Below, piece by piece: positions 35,184 through 44,156 of a DNA stretch of 64,000 bases. Both the position numbers and the translations under genes were made by a program. Position 1 is the stretch's first letter, and each line of letters opens with the position of its first letter. The notes under the pieces were generated by a model. That model was not told where the DNA came from. It saw nothing but the letters and a program-made list of their open reading frames with translations, and did no database searches. Origin of the DNA: Hyphomicrobium_A sp963759735. Lineage in GTDB: Bacteria > Pseudomonadota > Alphaproteobacteria > Rhizobiales > Hyphomicrobiaceae. Location of the stretch: the NCBI GenBank assembly GCA_963759735.1, contig CAVXAF010000001.1, positions 1-64,000 of the forward strand, read 5' to 3'.

Positions 35184-38100
35184 GTGGCGCACGACAAAGG
35201 CAAGCTTGCAGCGACGCTGCCGTCGGTGGCTCCGCGCGCCATTGCTTTGCCGACGGCAACCACCGCAAGTTTCAACCAATCGACTTGGCGCAGTGTGTTG
35301 GCGACCGGCGTCGCCAGCGCGGCGTTGTTCGCCTACAGCGGCCGCCCAGCAAACGCCCAGACCGTCCCTCCTGCGGCGCCATGCAACACGATCAGCGGCA
35401 TCGGGGGATCGATCGTCACCTGCTCGGGCGACGTGTCTACGGGCGTGCGGCTGAATAATGGTGGCGGTCCATTCACGACCCTCGACGTCAACAACCTGAC
35501 GAGCGACATCACGCCCGCGTCGGGGGTCGATGGGATCTTCTTCACTAGCGTCGGCGGCGTCACCGTCAACAGCGATAGCGGCCCCTTCGCGATCGTCGCC
35601 ACAGGCGTCGGCGCCGAAGGCATATTTGCGCGCAGTACCACCAGCACGGTCACCGTCACCGGCACGGGCGACATCAGCTCCACTGCTTCAAAGACGATCC
35701 TTGCACAATCAGACGGCGGTCCGGTCAGCGTGACCAGCATCGGCACGCTGACCGCATTCGATGACGCCATCTTCGCGCAGAGCCAATCGGGCGCTGTGAC
35801 GGTTGAGCAGACGGGCGACATTACCTCGACCACTCAACAGGGCATCTATGCCAAGGCGTTCGCGGGCACGGTTAGCGTCACCACTAACGGGACGATCACG
35901 ACGAGCGGCGAAGGTATTTATGCGGTCGGCAGCGCCGGCGCGTCGATCAATGTTGCCGGCGACGTCGCGACGTCGGGCGCCGGTGCCACCGGCATATTCG
36001 GCGCCTCTGACAGCGGGCCTGTCACGATCAACTCGACGGCCGACATTAGCACCACCGGCGGCAGCGCCGTCGGCGTCCAGGGCAGCGCGCAAGATGACCT
36101 TTTGACGATCACATCGTCCGGCAACATCGCGACATCCGGCAACAACTCCTTCGGCATCGCCGCCGGCACGGTCTACGGCGGCATCATCGTCAACTCGAGC
36201 GGCGATATTGCAACTACAGGCACGCTTTCGGCTGGCATCAATGTCGGCACCATAGGCACGTTGGGCACCCCGCAAGGCGCCATCACCATCAATTCTTCCG
36301 GCGACATCGCGACGACTGGCAGCTCGGCCATCGGCATCAATGCATCGACCGTCTACGGGCCGATCACGATCAACTCGATGGGCGACATCGCCGTGTCCGG
36401 CGCAGCCTCGATCGGCATCAACGTGCAGACCCAGGGCGAAGTCGAGATCTCCTCGACCGGCAACATCGCGGCAGGCCCGGATAGCTCGGTGGGCATCCTG
36501 GCGCTGTCGCAGTCCAGCTCGGTCTTGATCACCTCCACCGGAGACATCGCAACCGCCGGCCAGACCGGCATCGGCATCTATGCGCGCGCTGGAGAGGTCG
36601 CGGCCGTGTTCTCCTCCGGCGCCATCGTCACGCTCGGCGATAACGCACCTGGCATCGCAGCGTCGGGATATACCGGCACGGCAGTTTTCTCGACGGGCAA
36701 CATCCGCACGTTCGGCGACGACGCGCCAGGCATCACTGCCTATGGCGCTGGCGACGTCGCCGTGGCATCGACGGGCAGCATCATCACCACGGGCGACACG
36801 TCCGACGGTATCAACGTCGTCAGCTCAGACGGTACGGCAACAGTCGTCAATTCGGGCGATATCGCTGCCACCGGCACCGGCTCAGCCGGCATCTACGCCG
36901 CCGGATACAATGGCACTAGCGTGATGAACTTCGGCGCCATCACCGGGTGCCCGTGTGGCGGCGTCATCCTGCGAAGCGACAACGGAGGCAATAACCTCGT
37001 CAACTTCGGGTCGATCATCGCCGATTCGACAGGCAGTGCGATCGAGATGGACAGCCTCAATGGGTCGAACCTTGTCGAGAATTTCGGCACGGTCAGCGGC
37101 AGCGTGCTCATGGCGGGCGTCACCAGCGTTTTCGACAACAAGGCCGGGGCGCTATTCAACTCCGGCGATGACGTCATCGCCGACGTCAGGAACGACGGCA
37201 CGATCAATCCGGGCGGGAGCAGAGTTGTCGCCACTACCGTGATCGACGGAAACCTCAGGCAATCGACGGGGGGCACCTTCGCTGTCGACATCAATGGTTC
37301 CGTGGGGGACTTGATCGAGGTCTCTGACACTGCCGATCTTGCCGGCAAGGTGGCCGTCGCACTATCGAGCCTGTCGAATTTGCCCACCACGGCAGTACAA
37401 TCGTATCTCATAGTGCAGGCGCTCGGCGGCGTTACGAATAACGGTTTATCGCTGACGGCAAGCCCGCTGCTGCACGCGACCCTCACCTTCCCCAATGCGA
37501 CCGACGTCGTGCTCGGCATCGCCGTCGACTTCCAGGTCGACGAACTGAACCCAAACCAGGAGGCGATCGCTGGGAATCTCGGCGAGATCTTCCTCGCCGG
37601 CAGCGGCGCTGTCAGTCCGGTGCTGCTCGGGCTGTTCAATGTCGACGGCATCGAGGAATTCAAATCCGCCCTCAACCAGTTGCTGCCGGAGGTTTACTCC
37701 GACGCCCAGATCGCGGCGCTCTATTCCAGCCTGGCGTTTTCCAACAGCCTGTTGAGCTGCAAGGTGAACGGACCGGATACCGCCGCCATCATGCATGAGG
37801 GACAATGCCTCTGGGCCGGCGCCAACGCGCGCTTCCTCGATACGGGATCAACGACCCAGCAGATCGGTTTCACCGAGACCGCAGGCCTTTTCAATGCCGG
37901 CGCACAGGTCGCCGTCGACAACGTTTGGCGCCTGGGCTTTGGCGCCGGCTACCAGTCGAGCACGCTCGACACAGCGACTGGCGCGCAGAGCGAAGGCTCG
38001 CTGGCGCAGGCCGGCGTTTCGGTGAAGTACAATCCCGGGTCTCTACTGCTCGCTGGTGTCGTCAGTGGCGGCGCGGCCTCGTATGAAACGACGCGACCGA

Positions 38101-38630
38101 TGGCCTTCGGCGGCTTCAGCGGCGTTGCCGAGGGCGATCAGGACCTCGGCATCGTATCGGGCGGTCTACGCGCCGCCTACGTGTTCGGGACGCCGCAGTT
38201 CTTCTTCAAACCAATCCTTGACGCCAACCTCACCTACGTCGAGATGCAAAGCTTCACTGAGAGCGGCGGGGGCGGCGCGGCGCTCACCGTCGCCGGCGGC
38301 AGCCAGACGGTCTTGTCCGTGGCCCCGACTCTTGAGGTGGGAAGCGAGTGGTGGCTGGGGAACGGAACGCTCGTAAGACCGCTCATCCGCGGTGGCGCGG
38401 TCTGGTACGACAACCCTGACTTCGCCCTCGTCGCCGGTTTTGCCGGCGCACCCGCCGGCGTTGGCCCCTTCACGATCAACACGGACATTGATCAGTTTAT
38501 GGGGGTCGTAGGCGTGGGCATCGACCTCATTAACGGCGAGGACGATGCCCTGCGACTGTCGTATGACGCTCAGCTTGGCGAGACGACACAGATCCAAAGC
38601 GTCGGCATCAAGGGCAGCGCCAAGTTCTAG
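35184..38630 (+). CDS. Autotransporter (type Va) with beta-helix repeat passenger
   Basis: 1148 residues, intact. Extended signal peptide of about 58 residues (TWRSVLATGVASAALFAYSG, cleavage near ANA|QT). The passenger (about 59-865) is Gly/Ser/Thr-rich with some fifteen imperfect repeats of 22-30 residues around GDIATTG...AIGINAST...ITINSS, the pattern of a parallel beta-helix. From about residue 870 (CLWAGANARFLDTG) a beta-barrel of about 280 residues follows, ending in Phe (IKGSAKF) for BAM recognition. Likely surface-exposed adhesin or aggregation factor; no catalytic motif seen. GTG start with GGGGCAAG upstream. Sits between trpE and trpG. Confidence 0.92.
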   Translation: MAHDKGKLAATLPSVAPRAIALPTATTASFNQSTWRSVLATGVASAALFAYSGRPANAQTVPPAAPCNTISGIGGSIVTCSGDVSTGVRLNNGGGPFTTLDVNNLTSDITPASGVDGIFFTSVGGVTVNSDSGPFAIVATGVGAEGIFARSTTSTVTVTGTGDISSTASKTILAQSDGGPVSVTSIGTLTAFDDAIFAQSQSGAVTVEQTGDITSTTQQGIYAKAFAGTVSVTTNGTITTSGEGIYAVGSAGASINVAGDVATSGAGATGIFGASDSGPVTINSTADISTTGGSAVGVQGSAQDDLLTITSSGNIATSGNNSFGIAAGTVYGGIIVNSSGDIATTGTLSAGINVGTIGTLGTPQGAITINSSGDIATTGSSAIGINASTVYGPITINSMGDIAVSGAASIGINVQTQGEVEISSTGNIAAGPDSSVGILALSQSSSVLITSTGDIATAGQTGIGIYARAGEVAAVFSSGAIVTLGDNAPGIAASGYTGTAVFSTGNIRTFGDDAPGITAYGAGDVAVASTGSIITTGDTSDGINVVSSDGTATVVNSGDIAATGTGSAGIYAAGYNGTSVMNFGAITGCPCGGVILRSDNGGNNLVNFGSIIADSTGSAIEMDSLNGSNLVENFGTVSGSVLMAGVTSVFDNKAGALFNSGDDVIADVRNDGTINPGGSRVVATTVIDGNLRQSTGGTFAVDINGSVGDLIEVSDTADLAGKVAVALSSLSNLPTTAVQSYLIVQALGGVTNNGLSLTASPLLHATLTFPNATDVVLGIAVDFQVDELNPNQEAIAGNLGEIFLAGSGAVSPVLLGLFNVDGIEEFKSALNQLLPEVYSDAQIAALYSSLAFSNSLLSCKVNGPDTAAIMHEGQCLWAGANARFLDTGSTTQQIGFTETAGLFNAGAQVAVDNVWRLGFGAGYQSSTLDTATGAQSEGSLAQAGVSVKYNPGSLLLAGVVSGGAASYETTRPMAFGGFSGVAEGDQDLGIVSGGLRAAYVFGTPQFFFKPILDANLTYVEMQSFTESGGGGAALTVAGGSQTVLSVAPTLEVGSEWWLGNGTLVRPLIRGGAVWYDNPDFALVAGFAGAPAGVGPFTINTDIDQFMGVVGVGIDLINGEDDALRLSYDAQLGETTQIQSVGIKGSAKF
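35650..36930 (+). repeat. Repeat-coding tract of the autotransporter passenger
   Basis: Imperfect in-frame repeats of about 66-90 bases, each encoding a variant of GDIATTG plus a following GI[NY] turn; examples begin near 36199, 36298, 36382 and 36541. DNA identity between units is moderate, so these are old protein-level repeats rather than recent tandem copies. Confidence 0.7.
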
Positions 38631-38639
38631 CTCATCGCG

Positions 38640-39551
38640 TTATGGGCGCGGCGGCATGCGCCTAGCCGGCGAAGATAGCGTCATGATGAGCCGGGCGGGA
38701 ATGTTCTCGTCACGATGGCGACCGCCGTTCTGCGCCGCAAACCAGGCCGCAAGCAGACCTGCCAGCAACGCCGTCACGGTGGCGAGCCCCGTCAGCACTG
38801 CCGCTTTGCGAGCCGCTTCGATCGCCTCGCGGGCCTCACTGTAAGCCAGGTCGACGCGCTTTTCCGCTTCGGCCTGCGAAATGCCGGTACGTTCGGCAAT
38901 GATCTGCGCCAGGGTCCGCTTTTGCACCGGCTTCAGCTCTCCGGCTGCGGCCGCTGACGTCAAGGTCCGCGCGATGGTGGCGCGCGCCTCGCTGTCGGGA
39001 ACAGTAGCGCGCTCTCCGGTTGCGGGGGCCGCCGGCACCGCTGCGCCAGGAACCCCGGCATCGGCGGGAGCAGCAGCAGGCGCGGCAGCCGCGAACATCG
39101 AATCGATAGCCGGCGCCACGACCGCTTGGCGATCGTTCATCGAGCCGGCCATCTGCGCACCGCCATGCAACGCTGCACCGGCCGCGAGGAACGCCAGTAC
39201 GCCGCCGGCAACAATGCTGAGCGACCAGACGAGCAAGCCGTGCATGGCGTCGCGGAATTGAACCTCATCGCGCGTCGCATCGGCCCATGCCGTGCGCATG
39301 CGACCGGCGATGTAGCCGCCGACAAGGAAGGCAAGGATTGGAACGGCGACAGACCAGAAGACCGCAACCGAAGCTGCCGTTCGCGTGTACAACTCATGCT
39401 CGTACGGCGAGATCAACGAAAGCCCGATGGAGGCGCCAGCCGTCAGCAAAACAAACGAAATAGCGCTGGCCGCCAGCGCGCCCGCGAAGACCGGTCCCCA
39501 CTCAACGTAACTCGTGCCGGTACGCGCCGGCGTTGCGACGACATCCACCAT
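38640..39551 (-). CDS. PhnA-like membrane protein of Rhizobiales
   Basis: 303 residues. Three N-terminal helices (VFAGALAASAISFVLLTAGA, VAVFWSVAVPILAFLVGGYI, LVWSLSIVAGGVLAFLAAGA), an Ala/Pro-rich loop, a helical segment IAERTGISQAEAEKRVD, and a last helix LTGLATVTALLAGLLAAWFA. This is the protein often labelled PhnA-like in Rhizobiales, of unknown function and unrelated to phosphonoacetate hydrolase. AGGAG lies seven bases before the start. A 24-codon membrane microprotein gene ends 16 bases upstream on the same strand. The gene is convergent with the autotransporter, nine bases away. Confidence 0.8.
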   Translation of the reverse strand: MVDVVATPARTGTSYVEWGPVFAGALAASAISFVLLTAGASIGLSLISPYEHELYTRTAASVAVFWSVAVPILAFLVGGYIAGRMRTAWADATRDEVQFRDAMHGLLVWSLSIVAGGVLAFLAAGAALHGGAQMAGSMNDRQAVVAPAIDSMFAAAAPAAAPADAGVPGAAVPAAPATGERATVPDSEARATIARTLTSAAAAGELKPVQKRTLAQIIAERTGISQAEAEKRVDLAYSEAREAIEAARKAAVLTGLATVTALLAGLLAAWFAAQNGGRHRDENIPARLIMTLSSPARRMPPRP

Positions 39552-39567
39552 GATTAGCTCCTGTAAA

Positions 39568-39642
39568 TCAGCGCAAGCCGAGAAGGCCGAGAATGAACAT
39601 CACGACGACGACAAGACCGACGAGATAGATGATTTCGTGCAT
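39568..39642 (-). CDS. 24-residue single-helix membrane microprotein
   Basis: Minus-strand ATG at 39642 encodes MHEIIYLVGLVVVVMFILGL followed by LGLR and TGA. The frame is a perfect single transmembrane helix with an acidic N-terminus and basic end, and lies 16 bases before the RBS-led start of the PhnA-like gene. From memory, similar peptides (pattern xxYxxGLxVVVxxxLxFxGLR) recur beside PhnA-like genes in Rhizobiales; this was not checked. The ribosome binding site (AAGAG) is weak. Confidence 0.6.
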   Translation of the reverse strand: MHEIIYLVGLVVVVMFILGLLGLR

Positions 39643-39750
39643 GGCTCTTTTTCGGTTGGATTAGCCACTGACTGTGCGGGGGGCGAACGCGGAGCCGGCA
39701 GTGAAGTTCCGCCACTTTCATCCATTGCGCGAATAATTCGGTGCGGCACC

Positions 39751-39804
39751 GCAAAGAGCCAATTTTGCTCCGCAACGCGATCGCGGCCCGCCGAGCAAAG
39801 AGCC
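39751..39804. repeat. Direct repeat GCAAAGAGCC, two copies 44 bases apart
   Basis: Exact 10-base copies at 39751-39760 and 39795-39804, about 110-160 bases upstream of the microprotein start on the minus strand (where they read GGCTCTTTGC). Spacing of 44 bases is about four helical turns, compatible with a regulator site, but chance is not excluded. Confidence 0.3.
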
Positions 39805-39921
39805 GTTTTACTGTCGCCGGCTAGCCACATTTCTCCGTGAACCCCCGCATCAGTTGGGGGCGGACGCCCCAACCGAACGGAGACGCCTTGACACCGCCGG
39901 GCGCCACGGCATCGTCATCCC

Positions 39922-40440
39922 ATGCTCACGCTGCTGCTGCTGCGTCATGCCAAATCCAGTTGGGAGGTCCCAGCCCTCGCCGACTACGACCGGCCTCTGG
40001 CCAAGCGCGGGCAGAAAAACGCCCCGCGTATGGGCGCTGAGATCGCAGCGCTCGGCCTGCGTCCCGACCTCGTTCTGTGTTCAGGCGCAGCGCGCACGCG
40101 CCAGACGCTCGACTTGGCGCAGGCCGCCTGGGGCGCTCCCCCGCCTCAAGTCGTTTACGACGATCAGATCTATATGGCTTCCCCCGCGGCGCTCCTGAAG
40201 TTGCTGCGCGCGCTTCCCGACGCTCCGCCAAGGGTGATGATCGTCGGGCACAATCCGGGGCTCGAGGAGCTATCCGAAGAGCTGGTCGGCAGCGGCGATG
40301 CCGCGGCGCGGGAGCTGTTGGCCAGCAAATTCCCGACCTGCGCCCTCGCCGTCTTCACCTTCGATGTTTCAAGCTGGAGCGACATCGGGTCCGGCGGTGG
40401 CACGTTGGCCCACTTCCTCACCCCAGCGCGCCTTACTTGA
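39922..40440 (+). CDS. sixA: Phosphohistidine phosphatase, SixA family
   Basis: 172-residue histidine phosphatase. Catalytic motif LLLRHAKSSW at the N-terminus (RHG-type His), YDRPLAKRGQKNAPRMG, and the second catalytic His in VMIVGHNPGLEEL. SixA removes phosphate from His in Hpt domains or NPr; a stand-alone Hpt gene does occur elsewhere in the window, though a link is only inference. Located just upstream of trpG. Confidence 0.92.
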   Translation: MLTLLLLRHAKSSWEVPALADYDRPLAKRGQKNAPRMGAEIAALGLRPDLVLCSGAARTRQTLDLAQAAWGAPPPQVVYDDQIYMASPAALLKLLRALPDAPPRVMIVGHNPGLEELSEELVGSGDAAARELLASKFPTCALAVFTFDVSSWSDIGSGGGTLAHFLTPARLT

Positions 40441-40508
40441 CGCTGCCGGGGACGCTCCCTAAACCGTGACAGCGAGTTTGCGCAGCGCCCTGAAGTCAGC
40501 GAGTGCCC

Positions 40509-41124
40509 ATGCTGATCCTCATCGATAACTACGACAGCTTCACCTACAATCTCGTCCACTTCCTGGGCGAGCTCGGCGCGCCGTGCGAGGTCATCCGCAA
40601 CGACAAGATCACCGCCGAAGAAGTGATCAAGAAGAAGCCGCAGGCGATCGTTCTGTCGCCTGGCCCTTGCACGCCCAATGAGGCTGGCGTGTGCCTCGAC
40701 CTGATCGCCAAGGCGGGCGGTAAGATCCCCCTGCTCGGCGTTTGCCTCGGCCACCAGGCCATCGGGCAGGTTTACGGCGGCAAGGTCATCCGCGCGCCCG
40801 AACCGCTGCACGGCAAGCTGTCGACCATCCGTCATACCGACGAGGGCGTGTTCCACGGCCTTCCCGAGAGAGTTCGACGTCACCCGCTATCACTCGCTCA
40901 TCGTCGAGCGCCAGAGCCTACCCGACGATCTGGAAGTGACGGCCGAGACGCCGGACGGACTCATCATGGGTCTGCAGCACAAGACGCATCCTGTGCACGG
41001 CGTGCAGTTCCACCCCGAGAGTATCGCCTCCCAGCAGGGTCACGCGCTGCTCGCTAACTTCCTGGCGCTGGCCGGCATGAGCCCCAAGCGCCGCAACGCG
41101 CCTGCCGCGCGCGACGCCGCCTGA
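40509..41124 (+). CDS. trpG: Anthranilate synthase component II, glutamine amidotransferase (one frameshift)
   Basis: Supplies ammonia from glutamine to TrpE. About 204 residues after correction. LIDNYDSFTYNLVHFLGELG, VLSPGPCTPNEAG, nucleophile Cys in LLGVCLGHQAIGQVYGG, and catalytic His/Glu in HGVQFHPESIAS. One extra A near 40868 (CCCGAG-A-GAGTTC) breaks the frame; the corrected text reads PEEFDVTRYHSLIVE as in other TrpG proteins. Ten bases before trpD. Confidence 0.95.
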
Positions 41125-41134
41125 TAGGCCAACC

Positions 41135-42159
41135 ATGCCCGCTATCGAGCTGAAGCTCCTCATGCAGAAGGTGGCCTCCGGCGCCAGCCTGAACGAGGAG
41201 GAGATCCAGGACGCTCTCGAGACGATGATGTCGGGTGTCGCCAGTCCGGTGCAGATGGCGGCGTTCCTCATGGCGCTGCGCGTGCGTGGGGAGACGATCC
41301 CCGAGATCACCGGAGCCGCGCACCTGATGCGCTCGCGCATGCTTGTCGTCGAAGCCCCGCCCGATGCGGTCGATATCGTCGGCACCGGCGGCGATGGGCA
41401 CAACACATTCAATGTGTCGACCTGCGCCGCCATCGTCGCGGCCGGCGCGGGTGTGCCGATCGCCAAGCATGGCAATCGCGCCGTGTCCTCGTTATCGGGG
41501 CGTCCGATGTCCTCAACGCCCTCGGCGTCAAGATCGACGTCCCGCCGCTGGTCATTTCGCGCTCGATCGCCAAGGCCGGCGTTGGCTTCATGTGGGCGCC
41601 GATGCATCATCCGGCGATGAAGCACTGGGCGGCCGCGCGCGCCGAACTTGGCGTGCGCACCATCTTCAATCTGCTCGGGCCCCTCGCCAATCCCGCCGGC
41701 GTCACGCGTCAAGTGGTCGGCGTATTCAACGCCGCGTGGACGGAGCCGATCGCCGAAGTTTTGAAAAATCTCGGCTCGGTGCACGCCTGGGTGGTGCACG
41801 GCTCGGACGGACTTGATGAGATCACCACTACGGGATCTACGCGTGTCACCGAACTGAAGGACGGCGCCGTGCGCACCTTCGAGGTGCAGCCCGCCGACGC
41901 CGGTCTGCCATCGGCAACACTCGATGACCTCAAAGGCGGCGACGCTACGGTTAACGCCGCAGCAATCCGCAACCTGCTCGGCGGGGAAGAAGGACCGTTC
42001 CGTGACATCGTGCTGCTCAACGCCGCTGCAGCACTGATCGTCGCCGGCAAGGTCGGTAGCCTGACGGAGGGCGTCGAGCGGGCCGCGCGCGCCATCGATG
42101 AAGGCGCCGCGACGCAGGCGCTCGACAAGCTCGTCGCCATCACCAACGAACCGGCCTGA
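41135..42159 (+). CDS. trpD: Anthranilate phosphoribosyltransferase (one frameshift)
   Basis: Adds phosphoribose from PRPP to anthranilate. About 341 residues. N-terminal helices with ALETMMSGVASPVQMAAFLM; the PRPP loop VDIVGTGGDGHNTFNVSTC; GVPIAKHGNRAVSS; and FMWAPMHHPAMKHWAAARAE. A single G is missing from the run at 41497-41500 (should read TCGGGGGCGTCC, giving SGASDVLNALGVKID); this is one of the few deletions seen here. Coupled to trpG. trpC is 4.6 kb further on. Confidence 0.95.
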
Positions 42160-42212
42160 TCCGTCCAGGGCTCTGCCGGGGAACGTACCGGCGGGCTTGC
42201 CGTTTAATCTGC

Positions 42213-42398
42213 ATGACACAGGATATGGACGCTCAACGCGAGCCGCTGACCGCCTCCGGCGCGCAGCCGCCGAAGCCCTCAAAGCCGATCACCATTGCGC
42301 CTGAGCCCGGGCCGCAACCTGTTCCGGCACCGCCCATCCCGGAGCCCAATCCGGTTCCGCGGCCGACGCAGGCGCCTATCGAGCAGTTGCCTATCTAA
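42213..42398 (+). CDS. Pro-rich micro-ORF
   Basis: 61 codons from ATG 42213: MTQDMDAQREPLTASGAQPP followed by a Pro-rich run ending RPTQAPIEQLPI. No signal peptide and no good RBS. It lies 53 bases after trpD and is convergent with the FecR/barrel gene. A second, compositionally similar micro-ORF lies on the other side of that gene. Possibly real, possibly a chance frame in Pro-codon-rich DNA. Confidence 0.35.
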   Translation: MTQDMDAQREPLTASGAQPPKPSKPITIAPEPGPQPVPAPPIPEPNPVPRPTQAPIEQLPI

Positions 42399-42420
42399 AC
42401 CCGCTGGCGAACCGCGGCTG

Positions 42421-43962
42421 TCAGTTGAGCGGGAAGTTGGTACCGATGCGGAGAATGTGCCCCTGAGTGTCGAACTCGGGACGGAAGGTGAAGGGCTCCG
42501 GGGCACCGCCGATCAGGAACGGGGCAGACAGGGTTTCCTGCCCGAGGTCATAGAACAGGTATTCGGTCTTCACCGAGAACTGGCCGAACGCCACCTCGAC
42601 GCCACCGCCACCCGTATACCCCACCTTCAATTGCGAGTTGGTAGCTCCGGCAAATCCGCCTCCCGCGAATTGGTCGTCTGTTAGCCCGAAGGCATACTCG
42701 ACCTGTCCGATCGCCAAACCACCTGTCGCGTAGAATAGAATGTTGCCGGCGGCGTATCCAAGCCGTCCGCGCACCGTCGAGAGGCTCGACAGCTCCTCGT
42801 GCATGAACGTGTCACGCACGCAGCATGGGAAGGGCTGTTGGAAGGTGCTCGTCGTGTTGATGCTCGTGTAGGCGATATCGGCTTCAACACCGAACACGAG
42901 GTTACCCGCCTCGAAATTGTACCCTATCTGCGCGCCGCCGAGAAAACCCGTGTCATTCAAGTTGAAGAAGTTCCCAGGAATGCCGAACGAGATATCCGTC
43001 GAGCAAACGTTGGGATCGGGATTGGTGTAATCAAAGCAATTGAGGAACGGGTTGGACTGCTGCCAGACCGCGCCCGCCACCACTCCGACGTAGGCGCCCG
43101 CGAAGTTACGCGTCAAAACGACGGGCGGAGGCGTGGAGGGCGTGTAGGGCGTCGACGGCTCGTCGTCATAGCTCTGCGTGGGGGGCGGAGGCGGCGTATA
43201 GGCCTGCTGTGAAGGCTGTGTCGGCGTCTGCGGCGCTTCGGCCTTCTGCGGTCCGGCCCCCGGCTTGGCGCCGCACTGATTCAGTTCCACGGCCGTGCGC
43301 GTGAACAGGGGGCGCGGATCGATAACGGGTGGCGTGCCGACGAACGGAAAGGCTGTATCGAAATTGATCTGCCGCGTCTGCGCCGGCCAACCCTCCGGCC
43401 CAGCGATGACGCCGGCCGCCGTGATGTGCACGACGCCGCATGGATTGACGACGTCGGTACACTGCCCTGCCGTATTGCAGATGCGCACCGATCCTTCGAG
43501 CAGCAGCAGCCAGGTGCCACCGTCGGGGTCGACGTAGACGTCGAATATCGTGCCGCGCACGGTAATCGACGCCGACGGCGTGCGCAGCTGATAATCGCTC
43601 TTGCGCGCGAGGCCGGTGATGAAGCGGAAGGCGCCCTTGAGAAGATTGGCGCTGACGGTGCCGGTCGACGGTGTCGGATCGTAGACGAACTTGTCGAGCA
43701 CAAGCTTCGCACCAGGCCCCAAGGCGATCTTGCTGTCATCCCGCAGCTTCAGTTCACCGAGCGCGTTGTAGGCGACATCGATGGCTTCGTTCTGATTGAC
43801 GCCATCGCCGACGGCGAGATCGCGCTGGCGGTCATCGAGCGAGCCGGTCACCTTGTTGATGACGCGCACTGTCGATCCGATCGGCTCGGCGGCTAGCGCC
43901 GCGGTGAACGGTGACAGGGCGAGTGACATCAGCATCGCTGCTGCAAGTGTCTTGATTCGCAT
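42421..43962 (-). CDS. FecR domain fused to an outer-membrane beta-barrel domain
   Basis: 513 residues with signal peptide MRIKTLAAAMLMSLALSPFT (cleavage near ALA|AEP). Residues about 28-150 are a FecR domain (VRVINKVTGSLDDRQRDLAV, RDDSKIALGPGAKLVLDKFV, RTPSASITVRGTIFDVYVD). A Pro-rich linker (about 235-284, PTQPSQQAYTPPPPPTQSYD) leads to an Omp25/31-like eight-stranded barrel (FAGAYVGVVAGAVWQQSNPF, GAQIGYNFEAGNLVFGVEAD, LRIGTNFPLN). ATG 43962 begins the signal peptide; a GTG nine codons upstream is open. FecR domains normally sense siderophore-receptor states beside a sigma factor; none is present here. Confidence 0.85.
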   Translation of the reverse strand: MRIKTLAAAMLMSLALSPFTAALAAEPIGSTVRVINKVTGSLDDRQRDLAVGDGVNQNEAIDVAYNALGELKLRDDSKIALGPGAKLVLDKFVYDPTPSTGTVSANLLKGAFRFITGLARKSDYQLRTPSASITVRGTIFDVYVDPDGGTWLLLLEGSVRICNTAGQCTDVVNPCGVVHITAAGVIAGPEGWPAQTRQINFDTAFPFVGTPPVIDPRPLFTRTAVELNQCGAKPGAGPQKAEAPQTPTQPSQQAYTPPPPPTQSYDDEPSTPYTPSTPPPVVLTRNFAGAYVGVVAGAVWQQSNPFLNCFDYTNPDPNVCSTDISFGIPGNFFNLNDTGFLGGAQIGYNFEAGNLVFGVEADIAYTSINTTSTFQQPFPCCVRDTFMHEELSSLSTVRGRLGYAAGNILFYATGGLAIGQVEYAFGLTDDQFAGGGFAGATNSQLKVGYTGGGGVEVAFGQFSVKTEYLFYDLGQETLSAPFLIGGAPEPFTFRPEFDTQGHILRIGTNFPLN

Positions 43963-44156
43963 TTCGTCCCGCCCCAATTCGTTGTTCACAAACTGTGAAT
44001 GAGCGGTGTTCGGAACTTCAAGGCGAACAGCATGCGCGCTGCAATCGAATCAGCGCCGAGAGTCATTCGCGCCACACAGATGCTCCCCCGCCGGAAACAC
44101 CGGAGACGAATCGATCGGTGCGCGTTTGCGCGTGTGTGGACGGGCTCGTGCTGCAG

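Noticed and set aside
35650..36930. Regular repeats that might be a CRISPR array
   Set aside because: The units are imperfect, in frame, 66-90 bases long and encode beta-helix coils of an autotransporter; no constant repeat with unique spacers and no cas genes are present.
38640..39551. Phosphonoacetate hydrolase function for the PhnA-like gene
   Set aside because: The name is a legacy label; the sequence is mostly membrane helices with no metal-binding hydrolase motif.
40509..42159. Programmed ribosomal frameshifting in trpG and trpD
   Set aside because: No slippery heptamer or downstream structure is evident, the shifts differ in sign, and the same kind of indel occurs in many unrelated genes, so sequence error is simpler.
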